Shown in pieces: positions 1-12,500 of a stretch of 64,000 bases of DNA; within the stretch, counting starts at the first letter, position 1; each line of letters starts with the position of its first letter. Origin of the DNA: Klebsormidium nitens (taxonomy: Eukaryota > Streptophyta > Klebsormidiophyceae > Klebsormidiales > Klebsormidiaceae). The DNA is taken from positions 1-64,000 of the forward strand of contig DF237301.1 of assembly GCA_000708835.1 (NCBI GenBank), written 5' to 3'. The translations under genes and the position numbers were made by a program. Below the pieces are notes generated by a model. The model searched no databases. It was not told the DNA's origin and was given only the letters and a program-made list of their open reading frames with translations.

Positions 1-1251
1 GATGTTTCATGAAATAAAACATGGACTTCTCCTGCCCCGAGTTGCCGCCCCGGGGTAGAGACTGCTCAGTGACTTGGTCGGCCTCCGTGTTCGACCTTCG
101 CAAGTCTATTCCACAATGCATGAAAGAACAGGATTCCACCTAGGACGTATCTAGGTCGTATCTAGTCAGCTCCACCTCACTTCAGAGTCCGTTTGAATCA
201 TTGCACCAATGTTGTAGTCGGATAGTCGGCCGGCCAGATTGCAAGAAGTTAAAACATCAGGGAACGACGTTGAGAGGTTCAGCGGCTCCCGTCATGCAAG
301 CCTGCCTTCCCGTTCGGCAGGCCATATATTAGTATGTACGAATACTTAGCAATTTTTTCCAGAAAGGTCAACATGCATCCGGTCATTAGTAAACTTTTGC
401 AGAATCACGCCAATGCAGGTTCATGAGTCATGACCTGAGCAAGCCAAATTTTGCGGGGACGCGCGGCTAGCGCAGTGATTGACCCTTAGTTTGATATCGA
501 CCTTGAATGTAATCTAGCTCGTCAAAAGTAGGCGTAACTTGAGGAACATTGCGCCGCGCATGCACGCAGAAGGTTAAGGGACCACATGAGCAATTTTAAC
601 AGGATCGGAGCACTAGAAACCTCACTGATGTCTGTCGCAATGCATGATGAAGAACATTCTTGTACTAGTGAGTCCTAGTTTTAGTTTTATGATTGAGCAC
701 AGCGGTGCGCACTATACACACACGTATACCTGAGACAGGTACATCACGCTTAACTCAACTTAGTCGAGTGTACCGTCACACTAAATAAGCCAATCAAACT
801 ACTGTGCCTGCATCATGCACACCCGGCTCAGATCATTCGAGTTGTCACATTCAAAACCTTCTGGGACAGATACAAAATTTGTTGCGCATGAGTTAGGTGG
901 TGCCAGGCCATCGTTGCACAGACAGCACATAACCGGGACGTCACGTGCGCGATAACTGTCAGACCGCAGCGGTCACGTTGTCGCTTTTCGAACCACCTGC
1001 ATGTGGTTCGAAAAGCGACAACCATGGTCAAATCCTAGCTGCACCGTCGGAAGCACATGCTTCTATGTTGCGTCCATATGGGCGTTCTATGTACTGCGCA
1101 TCGACCGGATGCTTGAGTTGCTAGAAACAGTGCATGGGTTGCGTATGCCTCTAATATGCATAATTCCCTTTTCTGCCAGCAAGTGGCAACTATCAGGCAC
1201 TGTGGTTGCTACAAGTGTAGCCGTGGAGCTCATATGTGGATGCTCGAATCT
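1..1251. other. Left flank, no gene recognised
   Basis: No open frame here resembles a known protein. Short frames on both strands (for example 828-1031 minus) look random. The last part should hold the 3' untranslated region of the minus-strand RNF25-like gene that ends at 1252. The only structured element seen is the perfect hairpin at 977-1022. Confidence 0.5.
977..1022. repeat. Perfect inverted repeat, 20-bp arms, 6-nt loop
   Basis: The arm at 977-996 (gttgtcgcttttcgaaccac) is the exact reverse complement of 1003-1022, separated by the loop ctgcat. It lies about 230 bp past the stop codon of the minus-strand RNF25-like gene, so it could be in that gene's 3' untranslated region or just beyond. 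It could be a transcript hairpin, a protein-binding palindrome or the relic of a small inverted-repeat element. No target-site duplication is evident. Confidence 0.9.
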
Positions 1252-4200
1252 TCACACCCTCGGATTAGGTGGTTGTCCATTGGCTGCAGACACAGTCGAG
1301 CCCCTTCCCCTTCCAGAAGGCCTGCCTTGGTTTCTTTGTCGCTGCTGCGTAGTCCGGTCTACCTTCCCCCTATCGCTCTGTCTCGTCTCTGCATTCCGAA
1401 GGCCTGCACCTTGCGCGTCTACATTTCCGCGGCTGGCTTGCGGCGTGGGCGCTGCGCCCAACAAGCCGTTTACTGCCGCTTCCGATCTCTCATTGCTGCG
1501 CCTGTCTTCTAATCTATGGTTCAAGTCCTGGCCTTTTCTGTCGCCTCTCAAAACCGGGGGGCTGCCCAAGATAGACGCCCCACTGCTTCCTACATCTCTC
1601 AACCGGTCCGAAAGCTCACTAACCCCCTCGTTCAGAGCTCCCCCTTCCCCGCTCATCCGCCTATCCCTGGTGAAGCCCCTTCCTCTTCCTCGCGACCCCG
1701 GTTGACCTCCCCGACCATTGATCCCATTACCGGATTGCCTCCCCGCCCCTCGGTTCGACCTTGCTGCCCCGCCTCGACTGCTGCCAGCGTCCCACCCCTC
1801 TCCTCGCTCGTCTCTTCCTGGCTGGCTTCCTCGTCCACATGGACTCCTCCGCCCCTGACCCCTCCCCGGTTCATTCCCCCGACCACCTCGACCCGAACTG
1901 GTCGGCCTTTCCTCCTCCCCCCGGAACCCCTCTCCCGCTCCCAGAGCACCCCTCCGGCTACTCGGACCCCGGCCATCGTCTTGTGTAGAAGCGCCCCCAA
2001 CTTCTGACGCTGTATTTGAACCACTGTCCCGTCTTGCCCCAGAGTTCGGCCGCTCACTGAGCTCTTCGTCTCGGCCCGATGTGACCGGGGCTTCGTCCTC
2101 CGCCTTCCAAAGCGCCGACGAATGGACGAGCGCCACGCCGCCCGACGTTCCGGGGGTGGCCGCCCTCTCTTCGATCAGTCCCCCCCGCCCGCGCTGCGTC
2201 TCTAGGAGCTTTGCGAAAGCGCCCTGACGTGCCTGGTCTTCCGGCGTCGGAACGAAGGCTGTCTCCACAGGCTCAGCTTCGCGGGTTTCCTGACGTCGAG
2301 GAACGGAGCAACATTGGATGAATGTACAAATGAGGATGGTTCCGAGCCTTTCCTGTTTTGAGATTCTGGATGTGAGCACTGTTTGAAATGGGGCGGAAAT
2401 GCACCCCAGACTCGGCTCGTCGGTGAGTATAAGGTATGAAAGTACGGTATACCCTCAAAGCACGGGAAACACTTATCAGAATCTCCACGTGCAAAACAGG
2501 GTATCGAGAATTTGTTAGAATCGCCGCAGAGAACGCGAGTACAAACATCAATTCACAAGCGGCTGAAGACACTTGGCAGGTTATATTTCTTCCTGCATGT
2601 TCGAGGCCTCGAACTAGCATCGCTGCGAGCATCTTCACGTTTCTCAATCTCTCCGCAATTGCCCCTCACCTGCTCTTCTGCATCTGAGGCCAGCGTCCGC
2701 AGCCGTCCAATGTCTTCGGCGTTGACGGACGCACGGCACACCGGACAGTGGAGGGCGAACTCGTCGGAAGCGGAAGAGGGATCCCCCTCCACGGGCTTCG
2801 GACGTCGGACGTCCGACAGGAACGCCTCGTGCTGGCGGAGCTGCCAGCGGAACCAGTCTAGACAGCAGTGCCTGCAAGAGGCACAGAGCGTATTGTGCTT
2901 CTAATTTTATTAAGGCTGTAAAGGTTTTTGTTGTGAAACATATCGCGATGCCCGCGGTTCACTCGGAGGCGGCTCGTCAAACAACAATACTGACTCTAAG
3001 GTTCCAAACAGCTCGCTGTTGGCGGCGTACATTTCCGCGTGCTGGGCCTCGGCAATGAGAGGGACGTCAATGCGGTTCACCCCCTGTAAAGGCCGTGCAG
3101 CTCGTTTGCGGAAAACTGGAGCGAAGGTGAAGAGAGGGGTAATTGCGACGACAGGAAGGGCGGCAATCATGCTGCCCTGTGCGTGACCATTATTTAGTCA
3201 AGGCAGACAATGGTTGGTTGGGGAGAAAGCAAACAAGCTCAGTGAACAAGAGCAATGCAAATCCACAATAAAAGCTATACTTGCAAGATAGCCTCTTCTA
3301 CGTTTGGCTCAGAGACGGAGTTTTCGAACCTGTGGAAGCAGTGGAAGCAATTGGTGAATTTGATGAGCTGTCGGACGTCTTCTTGCCGGTCCGCACCACT
3401 GTCCGCAAACGGGGTCATGCAGAAGCAACAGTCGCCCTCGGGGAGGTTCATGCTCGTCAGCAGGTCGAACGCCGCCTGGACAGCAGAACGAGAAAGCTTC
3501 AGAAATGAACATTCAATATTTGAGGCTGAAGGATCCGTTCCTGAAAAAAGTATGGTTGTGCTCTTGCGTGGAAGCCCAAGGCTCTTCTGGGGGTGGAACA
3601 GAGATTTTGGGAGCTTCTGGAGTAGATGCCTCAGAACGCGACACAAGATGGCTTCATGTCAGTATCTAAAGCTAATGAGAAGAGGTGCTGCGACAGACGT
3701 CAGGCAGAGGCTGCACCAGGTGGCACCTTTGCACCTCCCTTTTTCTCGACAACAAGTTTGATAGAGGAGATGCGGAACAAACTCCGGGACTCCTTGCTGC
3801 CAGAGTCCAGGTTCAGCTGGCCGCGCAAGATGTCAGCTAATCAAATAGGGCTCGCCGTTTGAGCGAAGTGCGCGTCTATTTCTGCCTTTTTGGAAATCGA
3901 GCAGCGCGACGCTCCAGTGTCCGAGTTCAAAGAACATGCACGAAAATTGACCTTGCCATTCCTGCGCCGCAGTCGTCAGGCCACCTACAAGACCCTTAAG
4001 CTAGCAAAGTGCGCCAATTTCAGGGTCCATTCACATCTTTCTCCAGCTGCTCGATTTCTCCAGCTGCTCGATTTGAACACTTCGAAAGCCCTACTCTGGA
4101 TCAGCTCTTTGCAGCTGGCCACTGGAAGCACGTCAAACGCGGGCGTCGTAGAGCGTCCCATGGAAAAACTCCAAATGCATTCCCTCCTTTCAAGAAGCGG

Positions 4201-5297
4201 AGGCTAGCCAACACACAAGCAAAAGGTCACTAGCAACCACCAGAATTCTCACCTCGGCAGTTGCCACGAGAAGGCCGCCCTGGGGCGTCTCTTCCATTAG
4301 TTTCTGCAGCTCCTGCAGCAAGTGCGCCTGCCGGAAGTCACCCAGCCCCTTGCTGTTCTCCAGTGTCAGTTCCGGCAGCTGCTCAGGATACTGCCACAGA
4401 AAAGATTGTCTCTCGGCCTCATTTGCAACGTAAACTAGCGTCCGATGCTACCGATGCTACTTGAAGAACGCTTTGGCGTTTGCAGTTTGGACAATGTGCG
4501 CTCCTTCCTACAATTCTGCTAGTGAATGGCATGTCGCATGGGCGCCTTCAAGTGCTTTCCAAAGTAAGACCATGGTTACATTCTCAGTCTGAGATTGAAG
4601 ACTCAGCAGTTCTGCTACGTCCACTTATAAGCTGATCCCACTGCTTCTTTGTCCAACATAGCGGGAGGTCTGGCAATCACTCGAGGGACAACAGCTTTGA
4701 GCATTAAACGATTGCAGAAAGATCAATGATGATTGGCTGAATCCATGCATTCACAATCTAAACAGTCGTGCACACGCTATCACAGGCACAAGAGAAAGTC
4801 ACTCACATTTGTACTGGCCTTGAAAGCAAGGGTTGTCTGGACGAACTGCACAATACGGCGAGGAACATTGTTGTTCTGCAAACCTCCACATGTTACCATC
4901 ATACCACCACTTAAATCAAATTCCCAACGGAGCTGGTGGTAGGTGTGTTTGCACCAAGTAAGCAAGAGAGCCGTCCTCACCAGCCTGCATGTGAATTTGA
5001 CTGCTCAAAGGCGCACAGTATGTTCAACATGTCCTCAGCTGGTTCTTTGTTGATATGAACACAACAGCTGAAAAAGATCATATACGAAAAGAAGCGGAGA
5101 CACAAAAAATCATCAGCTCTAAGACTTTCCTTCGTCAAATGCCTCACCTGCAAGCTTTGGTCCTCCGCCGTCCGAGGCTTCATTGCGATCTCAAGGTGGA
5201 GCGGAGCCCACGTTTTTACGACCCGACACTCGTCGAAATAGATGGCTTCCAAAGCCTCGATCTCTTCGCACACATCGTCAGGCGCCAATGCTGCCAT
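1252..5297 (-). CDS. RNF25: RWD-RING E3 ubiquitin ligase, RNF25/AO7-like
   Basis: Six exons on the minus strand: 5148-5297, 4807-4845, 4253-4390, 3330-3475, 2670-2871 and 1252-2289, joining in frame to a 570-residue protein. Residues 1-109 form an RWD domain, starting MAALAPDDVCEEIEALEAIY and containing the typical YPEQLPEL turn at about 64. Residues 124-203 form a RING finger: CCFC at 125-128, a CFHRHCCLDWF stretch across the exon 4-5 junction, and CPVC at 200-203. In RNF25 proteins the RWD and RING together recruit an E2 and ubiquitinate targets in cytosol or nucleus. The tail (226-570) is one long exon rich in Arg, Gly and Ser with RG/RGG-like runs, suggesting RNA or protein binding. The start is the first ATG of the RWD exon; directly upstream is an AG acceptor (TTTCAG then ATG), so a 5' UTR intron is likely. 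The RING spacing is somewhat long because of an inserted loop between the metal-binding halves. Confidence 0.85.
4041..4074. repeat. Two 17-bp direct repeats in an intron
   Basis: The sequence ctccagctgctcgattt occurs twice in immediate tandem (4041-4057 and 4058-4074), inside the third intron of the RNF25-like gene. No function is suggested. Confidence 0.85.
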
Positions 5298-6567
5298 CTG
5301 AAAAGTTTCTGCATAACTTATTAACGCCACTCTTCAGAACTTTGAAAGCGGCTTGCCTGGGGAATGGGAATTCATCAAATGCAGGGCGCTGGCTGGCGAA
5401 ACTGTGTTGTCTTTGATTCTTGACCCGGGGCCGCACGGCAGTGAAGGTTGAGTTAAAATTTGCGGGTCAGGAGTCAGGACGATCAGCTTACATCAGTCAC
5501 ACATGGTTAGGGGTTTAACCTGGGTTTTGGCTGACCGTCGATTGGTGTAAGAATTCCAGATAATCCGACGGCCTTTCTTCACATCGACCCTGTCATCTCA
5601 ACGGCTGTAAAGAATTGTTCGACAATGGACGGTCACTTTCTCATTTGAGATTTGCAAATTGCCGGTAAGTCCCATCGCTTATCCAATTCCAACTCCAAGA
5701 ATTCCCCGCGGCGTCCAATTGCCCTTCTCGTGTGGGGTGCTCAGTCGCCGCAAATTGCCCACGCGAATTCCCGGCAGCCTGCATTTACTTCAGCCTTCAT
5801 TGGGATTTGAGCGCCCGGTAGAAGCCATGCTCTTATTTCTGCCATATGCATCAGATGATCAGGTGCAGCAGAACCTCCGGGCACACTTCTCGATTTCATG
5901 TTGACTAAGGCCTAAGCGCATGTTGACTAAAGGATAGTGCTCGGGGGCACGAACAAACCCAAACCGATAAATGACACCCGCTCCGCACCCATACCCACCC
6001 TTAATTCCCTACTAACCCTACCCGTCCCCCGGGTGCTTTACCTTAGTCAACATGCCCTTAGTCAGCATGAAATCGAGACCTAGCCTCCGGGCGGCGGGCC
6101 GCTCGCCGCTCGGTTGGAATCTGGAAGTTGCAGTGTGCACCAAAGTGCCGTAAATGCTATCCTCGTATGTAATTTATCCACCACTGGCACCAGAATTGTA
6201 CAGGTCTAGCTGTAGGTACTAGGTACTACCAGACCTGCCTACCTAGACCGGAAGTGGGCCACACTGGTGCCGGCCAGCACTGCAGCAGTCTTCAGCAGGG
6301 AGCCCATGGATGCCACAAGTCTTGCAGGCAAAAGAAGCCATTCTAGGCTGTGTTCTGCACCCAGGTCACATCTTCTGCCTTGCTGAGCACAACTTGGTAC
6401 AGGTCTGTGGTGATGAGAGCGACAGAAATTGCCAGAAACCAAGAGGACAAGAGATTCGAGTGGGGCGGAGTACTGCTGGAACTCAAATGAAGAACAAGTA
6501 GAAGAAGAGTAAGCAGCGGGGTCTAATTTCAGCGGGGACGCGGACTGGCATTGTTGTGTCAGCTGCC
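5298..6567. promoter_or_regulatory. Divergent intergenic region, RNF25 / bestrophin
   Basis: About 1.27 kb separates two divergent start codons, so it should hold both promoters and 5' UTRs. It contains the inverted-repeat element at 5883-6083. Sequence just upstream of 5297 reads as a splice acceptor for the minus strand, so an untranslated first exon of the RNF25-like gene probably lies here. No coding segment was recognised. Confidence 0.5.
5883..6083. mobile_element. MITE-like inverted-repeat element with possible 9-bp target duplication
   Basis: The ends are inverted copies: 5889-5932 reads ctcgatttcatgttgactaa and onward, and 6041-6077 is its diverged reverse complement ending catgaaatcgag. 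The 9-mer cctccgggc sits at both 5874-5882 and 6084-6092, which would fit a Mutator-type 9-bp target duplication if the outer six bases belong to the element. The non-coding C-rich core (gctccgcaccc, ctaaccctacccgtc) recurs in the elements at 32062-32186 and 37295-37467. No transposase is present. Confidence 0.65.
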
Positions 6568-9500
6568 ATGGCAAACAGCGCGTCAACTCCTCTACTGCCT
6601 GACAAAGATTCTCACATTGTGGAAGCAGACGGGTTGCACCACAACTATCATTCGAGTCTGCCGCACCGCGAGTACAACAATGATCTTCCAGCGGTGGATA
6701 AGGAATGTCTGGAAGAGCTCAGAAAGGCCGGCATTATTGCCAAGCCGACCATCATGGTGAGGAGCTGAGCTTTTTACCCCCTGACGTTGTGGTTTGTCAG
6801 GTTTGCGTGCTGATACAGAAGTTGAATTGAAAATGCCCTCCACTTTGCTGTTGCTAGCATGTCTTGGTGAAAGTGTACGGACTTTGGTTCATCAAAAATC
6901 ATCAAAGCGGGAGCCCTGCTATGCGGCTTCCACTTGAACCTTAACCAAGGCTGCTACAGAGGGTCGATGCAACCTCATACTCCTCACTCCTTACCTGATT
7001 GAAGCCAACTTCTTTGGGCACACTGCCAGATCCGGTGATTTTCCAGCACGACACCCTGCGATCAGAGCTTGCTGTAACTGTGACTGCTACTTAACCACCA
7101 GCACAGAGGTTCAACCCTCCTGGAATTCAATGCCCCTTGAGCACATTGTCAGACGCGATGATTATCAAGAAGCACGGCGTCTACCCTCCAATCAGAGGTT
7201 GCTGCAACCTTGTGAATGCTGACCCTGCCATTGCTGGCGTCAGACAGTTCACATCCTGCATCTCTCCCCTTGCAGTATGACGAATCCTCTCCCGTGGCCG
7301 CTTTGACAGCATTTGGGGGGACGGCCTTGAAGACGGTGTTGCTGCGTCCCGACTTTTACTTGATTATGCTGGTGCACATTGTCTTAAGCTACCTCTACTA
7401 TGACGTTTGGCACAACCCGGTCATTCCAGCCGCTTCGACCGGCCAGGAGCAACCATGGCCGTTCATCTCGGCCGCAACGATTGGTGAGGATTGATCAGCA
7501 CTCGTTGTTGTTTAATCACACTTGGTGGTCAATTCCAACACTCTGCCAGCTTTTCTGGAGAGTTCTTTCACAGAACTTAAAATGACACCGCGTCCGCTAG
7601 TGCATTCTCTGACCATTTTTGCGCACTTTGCGGATGAGGTGGTGTGGACACAATGTCTTGTAATTCTTGACATAACTCTCCTAAGGTCCCCTCAGAATGA
7701 TATGTTACAGGAGAGGCGCCTTCTGGGCCTCTATGACTCCCCTGCGATGCTGTGAGATCATATCCCAGTTCTCGGAGGACACTAGGATCTACCAAAATGG
7801 CACAATTGATAGTTATGTGGATGGGGCACAAAGGAAATAGCCTCTGTATGAAACCTTTTTAGCATGTTCCAAGCATAGCGGGTCAATATTCTGCTTCTTC
7901 CACACAAAGAACATTGTAGCAGGTTCGCTCGGCTTCATTCACCCGCTCAGTATTTGGACCGTACGCCCTTCTAACTGGCTCACAACCTAATCCTAAGAAA
8001 TCAACGACAACAAAGATCTGCAGGAAGCTATCCTTTTTATATATGATGCCAAAACCCCTGGTAATTGTAGTTCTGATTCTTGACCTGTGGATCTTTGCAG
8101 CCATTCCGGGGAGCATGATTGTCTTCTTCCTGGTCTTCCACACCAGTCAGGCATATACGCGCTTCTTCACGCAGTACCTTGCATACCGGGGCATTGAGGT
8201 ACGCGCAATTGAAAACCCTATATTCTAAAAAAGGCCCCTTCTTCTAATCCTGGTTCTTAGGGAAATGCATCTTTAAGCCACTGTGGTTGGGGCTTTTGGG
8301 GTGGTGCTCAATAAGGACATGAAACTCAAAAGAGAGTCGGAAGCTAAGCTTGAGGTACATGAGGCTTTTGTATTGAAGCGGACGTAGGACTTCCAGTATG
8401 CCCTTGAGCCGACCCTCCCCTTCAGCAGCGCTTGACAAGCTGAGTTCCCCTTTGTTTCGCTCATAGCGTGTATTCGCCCCTCCAAATCTTTAAGACAGAA
8501 CCGATTATACGGAGAAAAGAATCCGCGGAGATCCGAGAAAAAGAGAGAGTGCCTTAACTCGGTTAGCAGAGCCGTTTTCTATCTCATATCCACAGGGCAA
8601 GATCAGCCGCATCGCGTCAGAGCTCCGTACGAATCTCCCCGACGGCTCGTTCCCTGAGGCGCGCGTCGAGCGCCTCAAGATCGCGCGCTGGCTGCTATCT
8701 TTCCTGTACCTTGGTCTGGCGAACCTGCCGCAGTACAAAGACAACGGAGTGCTGGATTGGGCCTGGAAGCAGGTGCTGCAATTGGAACTGCTGACGGAGA
8801 AGGAGGAGAATAAGCTCAAGGCCCTGCCCAAGGGTAAGGGTTGAAAGTTTCGCCTCCTTCTTCAAGACTCTATAATCAATCCGGATTTCAGGTAGTGGTG
8901 TAAATCTTGGAGTTTGGCCCAAGCTGCTGATGGAGAAAGAGGAGACTAGATAAGCTCAAGGCGCCGTCCAAGGTCGAGGTTTGGAAACTTCTGTCTCCTT
9001 CCTTTTTGCTTTCTTCTGCAAAAATCTTCTGCATTATCAGCCCGGATGTCAGCTAGTAGTGTAGATTTCGGAGGTTAGAGCTGCTGATGGAGGAAGAGGA
9101 GAATAAGGGTCAATGTGCTGCCCAAGGGTGAGGGTTACAGAATTCTTGTGGAGGGTGTTGAGAGTATATTTCTAGGACTGATGTAAGATTTATGAATTGG
9201 AGCTGTCGAGTGAAGCGGAAGCAGACAGAGCTTGAGCCATTGCCGAAGAGAGATCCCGAAGGGTATAGGGCTTCACTATCAGTTGCTTGGTCTCGAAATT
9301 GGAGGTTGGAGTTGACAGTGGACGAGTTGGCTGAAAGTCAAGGCCCTGCCAAGGAGCCGGAGTTGAAGGGCCTGCCACATAAGAAAGTTCCTCCGATACT
9401 ATTCATTCAGATCCTGGACTATGGTTTGGGAGTCGGAGCTGCTGAGGCTGATGTCGCCAGCAAAGCTCAAGGTCAAAAGTTTGAGCGCTTTGGAGTACGA

Positions 9501-12500
9501 AAATTTTGCGTCGAAATCTAGTAACTACATTCGCGTTTTTCAAGAACTTGGCTTTCAGGAAGTGGGGGGACATGGTGGTGGTCTGGAGCTTAGAGCGAGC
9601 TTTGCTTTTCCGTACATCTGAAAGTCCAGAAGTCGAGTTCTGGCTTAGGACAGGAGGCGAATCTCAAGGTCCTAGAGAAAGCTGAGCGCTCTAGAGCCTC
9701 ATAGAGCTCATGTCGGTTTGAAGGTGATCCTGGAAGCATTTGCAACCGTCTGATCTGGGACTTCGGAGGCTTGCGAGGCGACGCTCACGGCCCCGTCAGA
9801 CGGTAGGGTGTTCTAAGCGTTCGGCAGTAGAGTCCTTCTCCCTTCCATTCCATTAGTGCCGAGGTCGAAGTATCAATATACCACAGGGGACGCTCGAGGA
9901 CTTCCAGAAGTCGAGCGTCTTGGGGTCTTTACTTGTTATAGTGTCCCGTCTGAAGCTCCAGACAGTATCAAAATACCATGAGAGAATGCACTGGAGGCGC
10001 TGGCAAGGGTGACCGTGTTTAGGGTATGGCTGACAGCAATTTCAGTCATGGCAAAAGCTTGTGGGCCACAACCTCAGATTCTGATCGCAAATGATCGATG
10101 ATAAATGGAGGTTGCAACAGCGTCGAGACCGCGAATTTCCAGGCTATGGAACTGAATTGTCTCAAAAAACCTCGCGAGACCTCGCTGCATTCTTCACGAG
10201 TACACATAGGAGAAGCTAAGATTTCTCATACGTCGAACAGACTATTGAAAGCAGCTTTGATAGCAGTGAAAAATTGAGGCTGCATCTTTTTGAACCTAGT
10301 TCTCGTCTTTATAGAAGTTAGTAGCAAACTTTCCATTACGGAAAACTCTCTCCCAGAAAAAAATACAGACGTATTGTTCAGTTTCGCTAGGACAGAGGTA
10401 GCTTCCCTTGATATACCGTACTAACTTTTACGATTAGCACTTTTGTTGCGAATTTATCATTTTCGAATCGATCTGTCGTATCAGCAGGTTGCCAAGAAGT
10501 TTTCGGATCGATCTGCAAATCGGGGTTCTTAGCCTTTTCTGGTCGTTTTTGAGTATAAAGTGGTGAAAAATGCTAGAAAACATTTCCCGACACATTGGCA
10601 AGCTTCTCAAAACATTTTCTTTTTCGACTTGCATCAAGAAAAACATTTAATAAATGCTCATCTAAAAAGTTAGTATGGTAGATCCCTCTTCCTTGCAAGA
10701 GACCCTCGCAAAGATGCACGAGACTGACCATGCCTCGGCTCCTTCTGCAGGCCAGTCGCACGCCAAGGAGCTGATGTCGTGGATCTCGCAGAAGCTGTAC
10801 AGGCTCGAGAAGGACGGGCGCATCGACGCGTTCTGCCAGAACGGGCTCCTCAGCCAGCTGTATGACGTGAGTTCACCAGACAGAGCCCCGCACCGAAACT
10901 GGAGAGCTTGGCTTCGGCCATTTACCTCTTCATTTTGAGGTGGCTGTAACGGTCTTCGTTTAGTGGCCGTTTATCATTCTGTTGGATACTATGTCCACGG
11001 GTGACAAGATGATTGGATGGATGAAAATGCTACACGTGCAGATCGGATAGTGTGTGATTGCGTGATTTTGAGGTTAACCTAGCATCCAACTTTTGACTTC
11101 TTGATGCCCGTTCATCTCAGTTTTCTTCTCAAAGGACCGACTTGCAACAAGAACCCTTGGGACATGGTTATCTCATAACCGTGATTGGTTAGCAATATAT
11201 GCTGCGTTCCGAGCGGCCCCAGGCGGATGCCGTTTGATGGTCGTGTGCTGGTCTGGCATCAATTCCCCCTGTCCCCTTTGACGAACTGTCTCGCGCCCTT
11301 CGAAGACCGCTGACACATCTTACGCCAATTCTTTGACGCTCGGCTCCTCCTCCGTGTAAGCAGCAGCCTATCCTCGCTTCTCAGGAAGCACTCGCCCGCT
11401 CCGAGCCCGGCATGTCGTCACTTTGAATCACACCCGATGAAGCCACCGGGGATTCACGCTGACTGGCAGCGAACTCTTGCTGCTGTAGAAACCCGTTGAC
11501 ACCACATCTCGATGCGACTTGTGCAAAACGGTGTATCTGGTTGTCTGGGCGGACGGCACGTGAGGTGGTTCTTTGCCGTCGTGGGCGGACGGAAGGCGTC
11601 CGCCCCTGTGATACTCCTTGATGTCAATATGCAGCACCACATGAATCGTCAGCTCTTGACGTCACCCTTTTTTGGAACACTACGCGGGAAGCGGGCTGTC
11701 GCTGCTGGAGAACCACGTGGTGCTACCAATCCAGTCATGCTAACTTCGCCCATCAGCTCATGATGTCAGAGTGCCACGTCATCCCATGACGTCACCCTTT
11801 TTTCCTCACAGGCGGGCAGCGAGCTGTTGCTGCTCAAGAACCACGTGTTGACATCAACCCCGTCCCGCTAACTACATTCATCACCTCAGTCACAGTGCCA
11901 CGTCAGCTGATGACGTCACCCTTTCTTCCTCGCAGGCGGGCAGCGGGCTGTCGCTGCTGAAGAACCACGTGGTGATGCCGGTGCCGTTCGCGTTCTTCCA
12001 CCTGCAGAACTTCATTCTGATCATCTACCTGCTGCTGCTGGCGTACACGTACACCATGTTCGCGCGCTACTGGTCCATCCTCGCCATGTTCCTCACCTGC
12101 CTCTCGCTCCTCGGACTGCGCGAGCTCGCGTGCGCGCTCTCCGACCCCTTCGGCAACGACGACACCGTGCGTGCCCTCTGGGAAAAGTTCTTTACTTCGT
12201 TGCGCATCATGCTGGCTTTTTTCGCTCTTCACTTCGTCTTGTGTACAGTTGCCTTTTTCCTGCTCTTTACTTTCGTAATTTCAATTTGGTGTGACGTGAC
12301 TCCAACCCCTTCGGCAACGACGACACGGTGCGTGCCGTGAAGAATGCTTTCTCTCGTGTCTCTTGTCCCAGTTTGTTTTGCATGACTCTCGTCAAACTCC
12401 GATCCTTATACGTCCAAAGCTGGGTGCCCACGAACAGCGTGGCCTCGTGATTTGGTAGCCCCGCATTTGCATGAAGAAACAGACCCTCCCTTTCCAGGCT

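Noticed and set aside
1001-2007. Plus-strand open frames of up to 234 codons
   Set aside because: They are antisense to the GC-rich, Arg/Gly-rich last exon of the RNF25-like gene, and their composition simply mirrors it.
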